From Cordylochernes scorpioides (taxonomy: Eukaryota > Arthropoda > Arachnida > Pseudoscorpiones > Chernetidae), in NCBI GenBank assembly GCA_030710605.1, contig CP092876.1, forward strand, positions 61,318,115-61,382,114: a DNA stretch of 64,000 nucleotides. Reading direction: 5' to 3'. A program made the translations under genes and the position numbers. Positions 41,889 to 54,200 of this stretch are shown here, in pieces. The notes under the pieces are model-generated. The model saw only the letters and a list, made by a program, of their open reading frames with translations, was not told where the DNA came from and ran no database searches. Positions within the stretch are counted from its first letter, which is position 1. The number at the start of each line of letters is the position of its first letter.

Positions 41889-42210
41889 TTTATTTATTAT
41901 TTATTAACCACAACCAGGCGCGATGTTGAAATATCTGCGCCTATTACAGAGGAAACAAACAAATTAAACTTTAGAATTAAATTTATTTACAAATTTACAC
42001 ATGTATTAATCGACAGAATTCATAAAATATATATAGACAAAGTGGCTGATATAAGAGAGTTAAATGATTTAGATCAGGGAACAATCGATGTCTCACTTCT
42101 GCAAAGTTCGGACAGTCATAGATAAGGTAAAGAGAAGTTATAGCTTCCTTGTATTCGTTCCCAGGTATTACAATTCACAAATTCAACAAATTTCTTCTCG
42201 GAAGTTTTAA
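41889..42210 (-). pseudogene. Non-LTR retrotransposon 3' terminus remnant
   Basis: On the minus strand, EYKEAITSLYLIYDCPNFAE followed by VRHRLFPDLN matches the typical C-terminal zinc-binding end of non-LTR polyproteins (the pattern HLLLDCP..A.VR...F). The frame stops at 41997. The following UTR-like sequence contains GCGCCTGGTTGTGGTTAATA and ends in an AATAAATAATAAATAAA repeat near 41889, as expected of a non-LTR tail. Everything upstream is missing or decayed. It belongs to a different family from the elements at 24410 and 31916. Confidence 0.6.
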
Positions 42211-43559
42211 AGAAGTGAAATATAGTTTTCTTCCTTTTAGTCTTCAGTACAAATTAACCTCCAAACAAATTTACGGCACGGCCTTTTTTGCCTTAAACCT
42301 CAAATAAGCAAATATTCCAATAAACAAAACAAACCGCTTCCGGCCATCCTTCTCAGCTTTTTTTTTTTGCAATGGCCGCTCAACTTCACCTTATTGGCTT
42401 CTTTCAGCACGTGATTAAACAATGGAAAAAATATAGAAACGAAATAGTTTTAACAGATACTGAACTTCTGTGCGTCGAGAAATCGACTACATGTGAAAAC
42501 TTTAATATTAGGTACATATGGGGGAAAAATCACCTTACCCTCCAATAAATCTTTAAAAATTCATTTGTAAAATGTCTTAAATGTAAATGAGAAATATTCT
42601 AAATTAAGAAATGTGATAGGTTCTGAAAACGAGTATTTTTGGTTTTATAATTCTATGTACAAGACGTCTCTCAATATTTTGAAGATAATTGTTTAGTGCG
42701 TTACGTATTTGACCTTAAGTACTGGTTTTGTATTTTCAATTTCCGGCAAATTATACACGACTAACACTACTATATAGTGTCTAAACGGAAACATGAGAGA
42801 ATTTACAAAATAATATAAGACGCGGCAACTCTATATAAACCTTCTTGTAATTTGTCGAAATTTACTAACTTGTGATAATGAATGAGAGAATTTTTAGTGT
42901 TGAATAGTTTTTATGATTGTTGAAATTGATTCGACTCCCCCCATCTCCATCCAGCACAGTCCAACATATTTAAAGTTAAAAATAAAAAAAGGCATATCCT
43001 GACCAAGAGCACATGTGCTTTACATATGGCAAAGCGCCATCTGGTGGAACAGAAATCAACTAAACGTTGATTTAGCCTGTTCCTTGATATTTAGCCAACC
43101 CAATTTATTGATAAATCAAGGAAAGCCATCCACGAACGCGTTTCGCGCTGTTGGCGCTCGTCAGCATTGAATAGGCTGTACCACTGCGACCAAAAATATA
43201 TTTGGTCAGAGGCTTCTTGAGAAACCAAGAAATGGGTATTTAAGGCCAAGCTTGCGTAAATACGCTTAACACACGAATTTATTTAAAATTGTGTGGGTGT
43301 TTGTTGGAGTAATTTTAGAATCTCCAAACCTTTCTCCATCTCCAAGAATACAGACCTTGGATTCCAAACGATCAGAGTATCTAGTAGGGGGAACGTCGCC
43401 ACACGGTTGGAGACTCCAATACGCCATATGATAATCATGCAAATATATTGTGTCTTATGTTAAAGTCAACATTGTGTTATATCTTGTATTACATTTTTAA
43501 TGTGATGGTATAGAAAGAATATATGAGGAGTCTGATAATATCCTCTATAGGATACTCAA
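42211..43559. other. Unassigned sequence
   Basis: AT-rich. A moderately GC-rich stretch at 43010-43210 contains CGCCATCTGGTGG and CGAACGCGTTTCGCGCTG. No open frame of note, no RNA gene recognised. Confidence 0.4.
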
Positions 43560-44331
43560 AGGCTGAAGTTCAGTTCGCCATTGTAGGAACTAAAGATGTG
43601 GAACCAACATTGATGGACAATGTGTAATCAATAAAATGGAAACAACAATATTAGAACTAACAAGAATGATATGAAAAACATTTAAGAACAAACAATTCCA
43701 AACTAACAATATAAGAACCAACTATGTTGAAACCAAGAATATTGGAACAAAAAATGATGAAACTGACATTTAATGAACTAACGATTAGAAACCAACAATG
43801 AAAAGGGATAATTAATTATGGAATTACCGATGATGAAATCAACAATGCAGGAACTACCAATGATGAGATCAGCAAGGGTGGAACCAAGAATATGGAACCA
43901 ACAATGATGGAATGAAAAATATAGGAACTAACAATGATTGAATAAACAAGTATGGAATCAAAAATGGAGGAACCAAAAATGTTGGAGCCAACAATGATGG
44001 GACAAGCAATGATGGAGCTTACAACGTAGTATCTAGTACTGTGAAGCTAACATTAATAGGTTCAGAAATGCCGGAACTAATGATATTGAACCAACAACAA
44101 AATAACCAACTATGATAACGCCAACAATGTGGCAACTAATAATTATGGATTCAACAATGGAGGAACCAACAATGTAGGAGCAAACAATGGGAGAACCAAC
44201 AATTTTGGAGCCAAAAATGATAGAAAAATCAATTTTAGAACAAAAGATTATGGAACTAACATTGAACGACCCGACAATGGTGGAACCAACAATATAATAG
44301 GCAACAATGATTTAAACAACAGTAATGAAGT
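43560..44331 (+). repeat. Degenerate AACAAT satellite (S3, diverged part)
   Basis: It is built from roughly 15-bp units such as GGAACCAACAATGAT, with much divergence. One frame (44129-44350) is open and would give an Asn/Gly-rich peptide (NNGGTNNVGANNGRTNN), but the array as a whole does not keep one frame. Confidence 0.85.
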
Positions 44332-44622
44332 TGTGTTGATGGTTGTGTGATGTGTTGGTGTGGCTTGTGGAAATGCCGCTGATAAAATTAATTTATTTAA
44401 ACCAGAAATATATAGAGAGAAAAGAAGTAACGGTTGAAGTAACGGCCGTTGGGAGCAGGCCTTGTTGTTATGACGCCAGTGGCCAGCAAAAGTCTCGGAT
44501 GACGTCCGGCGCGCATGCGTAGTCAGGTTGACGCTCGCGGTTGCCGAGGCCGTCCACTGCCCGTGTGTGTAGTGGAGCTTTGTCCCAGTTCGCGCTCGCT
44601 GAAGCAAAGTGTGGTCGCCACA
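44332..44622. mobile_element. Probable solo LTR inserted in satellite S3
   Basis: A 291-bp GC-richer segment bounded by TGTGTTGATGG and GGTCGCCACA (TG...CA), flanked by AAGT on both sides (44328-44331 and 44623-44626). The satellite phase continues across it (AATAATGAAGT on the left, AAGTCAACAATGATAG on the right), so removing it plus one AAGT restores the array. No internal retrotransposon genes are present. Strand and clade are unknown. Confidence 0.7.
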
Positions 44623-46320
44623 AAGTCAACAATGATAGACCTACCAATTTCGGAATAAAAAATTATGGAACTAACATTGAAGGAACCGACAATGGTGGAA
44701 CCAACAATATAAGAGCCAACAATGATTGAAACAACAATAATGAAGTCAACAATGATGGAACTAACAATTTTGGAACAAAAAATATGGAACTAACATTGGA
44801 GGAACCGACAATTATGGATCCAACAATATAAGAGCCAACAATGATTGAAACAAAAATAATGAAGTCTACAATGATTGAAACAACAATAATGAAGTCAACA
44901 ATGATGGAACTAACAATTTTGGAACAAAAAATTATGGAACAAACATTGAAGGAACCGACAATGGTGGAACCAACAATATAAGAGCCAACAATGATGGAAA
45001 CAACAATAATGAAGTCAACAATGATGGAACTAACAATTTTAGAACAAAAAATTATGGAACTAACATTGAAGGAACCGACAATAGTGGAACCAATAATATA
45101 AGAGCCAACAATGATGGAAACAATAATGAAGTCAACAATGATGGAACTAACAATTTTGGAACAAAAAAATAATGGAACTAACATTGAAGGAACCTACAAT
45201 GGTGGAACCAACAATATAAGAGCCAACAATGATTGAAACAACAATAATGAAGTCAACAATGATGGAACTAACAATTTTAGAACAAAAAAATAATGGAACT
45301 AACATTGAAGGAACCTACAATGGTGGAACCAACAATATAAGAGCCAACAATGGTGGAAACAACAATAATGAAGTCAACAATGATGGAACTAACAATTTTT
45401 GAACAAAAAATTATGGAACAAACATTGAAGGAACCGTCAATGGTGGAACCAACAATATAAGAGCCAACAATGATGGAAACAATAATGAAGTCAACAATGA
45501 TGGAACTTAACAATTTTGGAATGAAAAATATGGAACTAACATTGAAGGAACCGACAATGGTGGAACCAACAATATAAGAGCCAACAATGATGGAAACAAT
45601 AATGAAGTCAACAATGATGGAACTAACAATTTTGGAACAAAAAATATGGAACTAACATTGAAGGAACCGACAATGGTGGAACCAACAATATAAGAGCCAA
45701 CAATGATGGAAACAATAATGAAGTCAACAATGATGGAACTAACAATTTTGGAACAAAAAAAAATAATGGAACTAACATTGAAGGAACTTACAATAGTGGA
45801 ACCAACAATATAAGAGCCAACAATGATGGAAACAACAATAATGAAGTCAACAATGATGGAACTAACAATTATAGAACAAAATATTATGGAAATAACATTG
45901 AAGGAACCGACAATGGTGGAACCAACAATATTAAAGCCAACAATGTTGGAAACAATAATGTGGTCAACAATAATAAAACTAACAATTTCGGAATAAAAAA
46001 ATTATGGAACTAACATTGAAGGGACCCGCAATGGTGGAACCAATAATTAAAGAGCCAACAATGATGGAAACAACAATAATGAGGTCAACAATGATGGAAC
46101 TAGCAATTTGGAACAAAAAATTATGGAACTAACATTGAAGGAACCGACAATGGTGGAAATAACAATGATGGTACCACAACGAAGTTACTAACAACGATGG
46201 AACTAACAATAATGGAGAAAGAGAATGAACAATATTGGAACCAAGAATTAGGTAACTAATAATATGAAACTAACAATTCTAGAAGTATAAAAGATGCAAC
46301 CAACAATAGCAGCAGAGCCC
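44623..46320 (+). repeat. AACAAT satellite (S3), regular 115-120-bp higher-order units
   Basis: About 14 higher-order units repeat in the order GGAACTAACAATTTTGGAAC, TATGGAACTAACATTGAAGG, AACCGACAATGGTGGAACC, AACAATATAAGAGCCAAC, AATGATGGAAACAATAATG, AAGTCAACAATGAT. Each contains 7-8 diverged 15-bp subunits. Indels in the A-runs change phase, so the long minus-strand frames (44663-45184, 45277-45513) are incidental. The last units from about 46150 are degraded. Confidence 0.93.
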
Positions 46321-46693
46321 CATAGATGCAGGAGGAAGACCAATTACTCAGGAAGTTCCAAATGTTACGGCAAGCCCAGCTTCGGAAACGAATAAAAGCT
46401 TTTTTCGGAGTAAAGCCTTTAAAAGGATCGACCTAACGTTCCCTTAGAGCCATTCCTTTTTATGTCTTTATAAATCAGTGTTATGTATTTGGTATACAAT
46501 GGGGAATACAATATTTTCATTGTTAAAAATTATAATATAATTTATTTTATTGTTTTATAACTTAAATGTGTGCCATGTGCAAGTGAGGTAAATTACTGAT
46601 ACTTTAATACCCTCATAAAATTCGACAAACAAATATTGTTTATAATTAATTCATATTATACCTCATTATATTTATATATATTTTTTGAAAATA
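46321..46693. other. Unassigned sequence
   Basis: No supported feature between the satellite end and the next MITE. Confidence 0.4.
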
Positions 46694-46800
46694 GAGCAAT
46701 CCATAAAATATTATTAATTAAAAAGGCATATATTGGATCATATATTGGTAAAATAAATAATATTTTGATAAAATATATACCTTTTATTTAAAAAAAATAT
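46694..46800. repeat. Interspersed repeat family H, copy 5 (partial)
   Basis: It starts GAGCAATCCATAAAATATTA, then AAAAAGGCATATATTGG and ATATTGGTAAAATAAATAA. It resembles copy 1 with the core deleted. Confidence 0.55.
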
Positions 46801-47557
46801 ATATATATATAATATATAGGAATATATATTTTGCAAATATATATACAAGTATATATTTCTATATATTTAAAATCTATTCGATTATTGAAAAAATATATAT
46901 TATATTAGCTCTTTATACTATGAATTTTAAAATTATATTTTATTATTTAGACATACACGGTAGGATCAAAAAGTTCCCGAACTTTTAAAAAATAAAATAT
47001 AAAACAACTTTTGAAAAATTTAAAATCAATTTTACTGTAAAGAACAAAGCCTAAACTATGATTTACTTTAGCAACGCCAGTAAATACGCATGCGTAGTTT
47101 TCATTTTAGGCATATCTTTGTTGTAAGTAGAGGTGGGCAAAACGATTCTTTTAAGTGAATGATTCAGAATCGATTCACTCCGCAAAAAGAATCGATTCTT
47201 ATTATCGATTCTTCGATTCTTTATAAATAAAAATTAAAAAGATTAACGTTTGTATGGTGTGTGTGCATCCGGAAGAATAAATTATTCTAAACAAAATTAA
47301 AATCACCAAATCAGTTGTTTCATAAACACAATAAACAATAATAGTAGCAAGGAAAAAAAAAGGTTCATTTACCTAACACAAATTTTATTGAACTTCGGAT
47401 ATTTTAAAAGTAACATACACATAACATTATCTTAAAATAACAGTTTTATTAATAAGGAAAATAAACAAAATGAACCAAAAAGCTTACAAAATGAATGAAA
47501 TATAATTGCCAAAAAAAAAATTCAAAAATTATACAAAAAAAATACAAAAAATTTACA

Positions 47558-49547
47558 TTACACGAAACTGTGGTTTAAAAAAATATTTTTTGATATCTTA
47601 GACGAAGTTAGGCAAGACCGTTTCTGGGTGCAAATATTGCCTGCTTTAGAAAACAACCTCTCACAAGGAACAGATGTGGCCGGAATACAGAGCCGCTTTT
47701 GCATCAAAATAAACAAATCGGGGAAAATTGTCTTCCTTTCATGCCACCAAACTAGGGGGTCCATTCTTCTATCGATTATTGGCTCGGCTAGGTACTTGTC
47801 CACTTGTATTGTCGCATTTGCTTTTGGATCTTGTGCTGCTGTAAATTGATTTACAGCAGCATCGAAGTCTTCCCAAATTGATGAAGCTGATACTGGTCGA
47901 ACTTCAGGTGCCACAGGGCCGACTGTGGTTGCGGGAATAGAGGACTGTATCTTTTCTATAATTTTATTTTTTACTTCCAAGAAACGACTGGTGTTCTCTC
48001 CAAAGCCGTGCTTTTTGAAGCGTGGATCCAAGAAGATAGCCTGATTGATTAACTCAACATTTAACCTATCCCCAAATCTATTCGATAAGGCTTCTAATAG
48101 ATTTTTTCCTAATCGTAGGACTTCTTCGGAGAGGTTGTTTCCTCGGGTAGGTACATTTTCAATAGTCCGCCTCACAGACCTTGCCAGTCCCTGGGCCAGA
48201 ATGCATGTTTTTGACAAGGAAATTTTCTGTTCTGAGGAAACTTCCTCAGTAACTTCAAAAAAAAAAAATTAATATGGAAATAGATTCCTCTATCACTTTC
48301 CAGTCACTATCCCCCAGCAAAATTTTAGGATTGAGCAAAGCCAAGACGGATATCACTGGCTCTCGATTTTTCATGATGCGGTCTAACATCTCATACGTTG
48401 AATTCCAACGTGTTGGAACGTCTTGTTTTAACTTCAATGGTTTTGTGGAGAGATTAGCTTGCATTTCTCTTAATTTGGCCATTGCGTGGGAACTCTGTTT
48501 AAAAAATTGGACGATAGATTTTACCTTATCTACCGCGGATTTTATACTCTCATTAATGGACCTCTGAACCACCAAGTTAAGACTGTGGGCAAAACAAGAT
48601 AGGTGAGGTATCCCCAAGGTTTTTATTGCAGCTTTGATATTAGGGGCATTGCCAGTCACCACAGCGACCGTTTTAAAATCAAGTTTGAATTTTTTGGTTA
48701 CACCAAGAATCCACGATGATATATTTTCTGCAGTATGTTTTTGAGGAAACTCTGAACATTCGAGAAGAATGGAATTTAATTTTGTTGTGTAGTCTATGAA
48801 GTGTGCAGTAATGGCATAAAAACTGGTGGTATTTATGTTAGTCCAGCCATTACATGTCAGGCATACAGCATATGCTTCTTCCAACATCCCTGTAATTTTT
48901 ACGACAAGGGAGTCGTGAATCGAAATCAGAAGTCCGTTTGATAGAGATTTCCGGCTGGGTAATTTGTATGTTGGGCATAGCATATTTACAAAGGCTTTAA
49001 ATTCTTTATCTTCAACTAAACCAAAAGGATGATATTCCGAACAAATCATTTTCAATAGTTGAATATCTATTTGTCGGCTCCTATTTAGTGGTATGGGCCT
49101 TGATACATCCACAAAACTTGTCATAGAGGCTTGAGAGTTCTGCCTCTGAGGGACTGGAGTAGAAAGTGCAGAAGGTGACAGAGAAATAGTTGGAGAGCTT
49201 GACAATGATGATTTACTGGCAAGAGAAGGCGAATCATGCACGAGTGGTTGTTTAAAAGTATTATCTACTTCCTCTTCTGAAATGAATGCGAATACCGAGC
49301 GAGATCGAGACCTGTTTTCTTGTTGGGCTTCGTGACGCTCTATAGGAACCGTAACGTGCTTCTTGGATAGGTGCCTCTTCAAGTTACTCGTTGCTCCATC
49401 TGTAATTGCTATTTCGTTCTGGCAATAACGACATTTTCCTTTGGTACCCGTTTTAGTTTTAACCTTCTCAAAATGATACCATATATCTGACCGTGAACTG
49501 GAAGGACTTGCCATTTCTGTATAAACATAATAATAATGTTTTAACAT
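47558..49547 (-). pseudogene. hAT transposase (BED finger, hATC), frameshifted and catalytically altered
   Basis: It starts MLKHYYYVYTEMASPSSSRS. A BED zinc finger follows (about residues 20-65): IWYHFEKVKTKTGTKGKCRY with CRYC and LKRHLSKKH as ligands. The RNase-H-like core contains LTCNGWTNINTTSFYAITAH and VVTGNAPNIKAAIKTLG. Most hAT proteins have Asp at TxDxWT and at VTDNAxN. Here these are Asn (codon at 48849-48851) and Gly (48651-48653), so two of the three catalytic acids are gone. The C-terminal hATC dimerisation region (WWHERKTIFPDLFILMQK, VPCERLFSKAG) keeps the Glu. A frameshift in the A-run at about 48256-48268 separates the two open parts (430 and 219 codons). The expected EVTEEVSSEQ segment is readable in the intervening frame. 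Total length would be about 660 aa, normal for the family. Confidence 0.93.
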
Positions 49548-51017
49548 ATTTACTTTTTACGCTAACCCAACAAATTTAACACAATATCAAACATTCAATT
49601 TAACATAATATCAAACATTTTCAAATCTGGGGCCACGGTGATGTTGATTTGCCCAAAAAGTTAAACTAAAGTTTAAAACTCGAGTCATAATCTCGCTTGT
49701 TTGAATTGTTGAAATGCTTTACAATTAAGGAATATTACCATTAATTTTACTTATTCAAATAATTATATAATTAATAAACAAAAATATTAATCTGCAATAC
49801 TTACCAGTTGGATAATGTAGCGTGATTATATATGCTCGCGGGTCAGGTGTAAAATTAATATTAAAAATGTTTATTGAGTTATGTTTATACAATATCTATA
49901 TATTCAATACATTATAATTCGTTTGGGTGAGATACTCATCTACCGGAACTCGATCGGATTGTGTATGCCTCCGCCAAAAAAATAGTCCCTTTGTGTACTC
50001 CAGTTATGCACGGTATTAAAATAGTCCCAATGTGTACAACGTTTTTTTACACTTCATTATATATTAATTGACAAAATGCTATCCTTTTACCTATTTTTGT
50101 TAATTTATGAGAAGGGTTTAATCATAAAAAAAAGGAAAAAACAAAAATTTCCATTCCAAAAATAGTGTTTTATTTGTGTATTGAATAAATAGAATTTTAT
50201 TTCCTTGTACGCTTGTACAGCTAAATAACCAAATAAATCGATTTAAAGGAAATATGCACCGATCGATAAATTAATTAATCTAGATATTTATATAGAAATA
50301 TTTACTGACTTAAATAAAAGCATTTTTTATATATGTATAGGGTTATCCACCGACCGTTGCAACTTTTCATCGACTAGGGCTACAAAAGACAATGTAAATT
50401 TTGCCGACTTTGTTTCCTTATAATTAGGAAAGTCTTTTAAAATAAAAAAAAATATAATGCAGCCACTTAGCTATGATGCTCAGGATTCAAAATATGTATT
50501 AAGGTATATATATACTATACATTGTTTAGTTTGGTCTTATATCCACAATGTACAAATGAATGTTTTTATATAGCCCATTAAAATCTTTAGTGTAGAAATA
50601 TATATGTAATAATATAAAGAACTATATCCCCTCACCACACTAGTAGAATACTGTATAAAAAGTGATGTAAATTGCAAAGAACAATACCCATCCACCATTC
50701 TTCTAGAATACTGTATAAAAAGTGATGTAATTTGCAAAGGACAATACCCATCCACTATTTTTCCAGTACACTGTATATAGAATAATGTGATTTGTAAGGC
50801 GCAATCCATCCAACCCTTTATTAATAATGTATGTTTACACAATGTACCATTTAATTGTAAAAATGTGTGTGGATTAATAAAGATGGCGACCAGAGTAGAG
50901 AGAGAGAGCATTATTAAACGTTATATACAAAAAGAAACACAACCTCGGAGGCTTTGTTATTTTCTCCTTAAAAAATATATAAATAACCAAATTTCGAAAG
51001 TAAATTATGTATATTTA
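49548..51017. other. Inner hAT sequence, non-coding
   Basis: AT-rich sequence of the hAT element between the transposase start and the copia insertion. Apart from the 60-bp tandem repeat (50629-50815) no feature is recognised. A minus-strand 124-codon ORF over that repeat is rejected. Confidence 0.45.
50629..50815 (+). repeat. 60-bp tandem repeat, about 3 units
   Basis: The unit contains TAGAATACTGTATAAAAAGT followed by GATGTAAATTGCAAAGAAC and AATACCCATCC. Successive copies start at 50641, 50701 and 50761, with the third more diverged. Confidence 0.85.
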
Positions 51018-51227
51018 TGTTGTAAGATTTAGGTACTTACAGCTTGTAGGAAGGCATGAGGACGTTGAGGATTATATGATAATAATCTTTATTATCCATT
51101 TAGCAAGAAAGACAAAGTTATGGTAGCGAACAGTTATTGTAAGTATAGAGAAGAAAGGTAAACAAACAGTTGTGATGATGATAGGTCCAGTGTGGCGCTA
51201 GCTGTCGTAGCATTCAGTTATCCAACA
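51018..51227 (-). repeat. Copia 3' LTR
   Basis: 210 bp, TGTTGTAAGATTTAGG to CAGTTATCCAACA as written on the plus strand. The polyprotein reading frame ends ten bases inside it (stop at 51218). Confidence 0.95.
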
Positions 51228-54200
51228 AATCCCCGGCATGAATGTGGAGACATCACGAGGTTGTAGCGTAACTTCTCAAATGTCGGCCTTGGTAGCGGCT
51301 TGGTCAGAATGTCCGCCTTCATGTCGCCAGTTGGGCAGTAGACCATTTTTATCACTGTCTTCTTCTGAAGATCCTTCAGGTGATGGATCTTGGTTGCGAT
51401 GTGCTTGGTTCTAGAAGACACTTTTTCGGATGAACATATCTTGAGACATGATTGATTGTCTTGGTGGAAGTAGATTGGAGCTTTCTGTTCCAGTTCGAGA
51501 TCCTTTAGCAAGTCGAGAAGCCATAACAGTTCTTGTGAGGCTTCAGCTGCGGAGATAAGTTCCGCTTCGGTGGATGAGAGAGATACGCAACCTTGTTTCC
51601 CAGTCATCCATGAGATGGGGTTTGAACCCAGTAGGAACAAGTTTCCGCTTTGTGATTTTCTGTCGGTGTTGTCGCTTGCCCATGTGGCATCACTGTATGC
51701 TTCCAGTGTGGGAGGTTTTTGGTTAGATATGCGTAGCTCGAGTTCTTTAGTGGTTTTTAGATATCTTACGATTCTTTTTGCTGCATTCCAGTCACAATTT
51801 CTAGGATTCTGGTTTCTGCTGCTTAGTATGCAGACTGGAGCTGCGATATCTGGTCTGGATACTACGCTTAGGTACAATAGTGAGCCTATCAGTTGTTGGT
51901 ATTGGACGTTGTTTGGTAGAAGTTTTTCATCAGATATACCGGGATATCCGCTTTCCATGGGAGTGAAAGTAGGTTTCGCTTCTTGGAGATTGTACCTTTC
52001 AACTAATTCTTGGATTTTACTCTTTTGGCTCAGTAGGAGTTCACCTTCTCTGTTCCTGGAGATTTCTATACCAATGAATTGAGTGGGGTCTCCAAGGTTC
52101 TTTATTTCGAATTCTTTTTCGAGAGTTTTTACAGTGTTTTGGATGATTATTTAGGAATCGCTTGCAAGGAGCATGTCATCCACATATAGAATCAAGTAGA
52201 TGGAATGGTTTTCTTCATTCTTGGTGAATAGGCATGGGTCTACAAGGCTCTGTTTGAAGTTAGTTTTAATTAGAGTGCTTGCAATTTTTGTGTTCCAAGA
52301 TCTTCCAGCTTGTTTTAGACCGTAAATTGCCTTCTTTAGTTTGCAGACTTTGTTTGTTTGTTTTGTATGGAGTCCTTCTGGGAGTTCCATGTAGAGTTCT
52401 TTATCTAGGTCGCCGTGTAGGAACGCTGTCTTGACATCGAGGTGGTTCACTTTCATCCCTTTGTAGACTGATGCAGCTAGGAAGGCTCTAATTGTAGAAT
52501 GCTTCACAATTGGTGCAAAGGTTTCTTCGTAGTCTCGGCCAAATTTCTGATTGAACCCTTTTGATACGAGTCTGGCTTTATACCGCTCTATTTCTCCTTT
52601 GGAATTGAGTTTTTGTTTATAGGTCCATTTACATCCTATGATCTTTTTGTCCTTAGGTAGAGGCGTTAGTTCCCATACGTTGTTCTTCTCAAGAGAATTT
52701 AGTTCTTCGTTCATTGCTTGTAGCCATTTTTCTCTTTCTATTTTTTGGTAATTGTAGGACTTCCGAGTAGTTGGTGGGTGTCTGAATGTCTTGAGCTTCA
52801 GTTTTGTACAGCATGTAGTCATTTCTTATGGGAGGTATTCCCTTTGTTGGTCTCGTGGATCTTCTTTGTGTGACCACTTGTGTTCCTGTGCTTGTACTGG
52901 GTTGAATGTAATCCTCGGTTTCTGAGTCCTCAAGGTTTTCGGATTGTGTTCCTGGTTCCTGACTTTCCTCTGCATTTCCAATATGATTGGAGGAAGTTAG
53001 ATCTGTACTTAGTACTTGTGGTGAAGTTGTTTTTGTGGAAGCGTGGTGAAACCCATTTTCTTTTTCTATAAATTTTACGGATCTGCTGATTGTGATGTCG
53101 TCTGTGTCGTGCAGGATTCTGTATCCTTTGCTTCGATCATCGTATCCAAGAAAAATCCCTTCGATAACTTTGCTATCCAACTTGTTTCTTTTTATCTTGG
53201 GAATATAGGCGAAGGCTTTACATCCGAATCTTTTTATATGCTTCAGACTGGGCTTCCTGTTGGTCCATAGTTCAAAAGGAGTCTTGTCTGTAGCTTTCGA
53301 GGGTATTCGGTTGTGTAGGTAATTAGCTGTGGTAACCGCTTCCGCCCATAGAGACTGTGGGAGTCCTGAGTCAAACAGCATGCATCTTGTCATCTCCATT
53401 AGTGATCGATTTTTCCTTTCGGCTACTCCGTTCTGGGCTGGTGAGTAGGGGACTGTTAGCTGATGTTTGATTCCGCTTTGGTTCAGGAAATCTTCGACTT
53501 GTCGGTTTACGTACTCACGACCGTTGTCTGTCCGTATGGTTTGGATATTTTTTCCAAATTCCGTGTGTGCTGAGATGACGTAGTCTTTTATTTTTTCATA
53601 GACTTCGTCTTTTCCTTTCAGGAGGTAGATCTTCGTGTATCTGCTGTAGTCATCAGTGAAGGTGATGAAGTATCTCTTACCGCTGAGAGAGTTAGTTGGT
53701 AATGGACCGCAGATATCACTGTGGACAAGTTGAAGCGTTTCAGTTGCTCTGTACTCTGTCTTCTTTGGAAATGGGGTTTCGGTGAGTTTTCCTTGAATGC
53801 ACTGAACGCAGTCTGTGCTGTGCGAACAGTTATTTAGACTTAGTCCTCTTGCTAGGTTCTCATTTCGAATCTTCTTAATTGATTCTATATTTCTGTGTCC
53901 TAGTCTGTCGTGCCAGAGCATGAGGCAATTTTTGTTCTTGCAGTGGTTTTGTTTTGCAACATTTGCTTTGAATGTGCGAGTTTGGGGGTTGTCATCCAGG
54001 TGGAGTCGGTACATTCCATTGTCAAGTATACCGTTCGCGAGGGCTGTGTTGTCTCTTTCGATGGTACACCAATCTCTGTTGAACGTCACTTTACATCCGT
54101 TGGAGGTGGCCGCACTCACTGACAGAAGGTTGTCTGTTAGTTCCGGGATGTAGAGAACTTTTGTGAGAAGTAAGGTGTCAGTCTTTCCTTGGGGTGTGAT

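Noticed and set aside
44248-45513. Minus-strand Val/Ile/Ser-rich ORFs with apparent repeated hydrophobic segments
   Set aside because: They are reverse translations of the AACAAT satellite; the hydrophobic pattern follows from the base composition.
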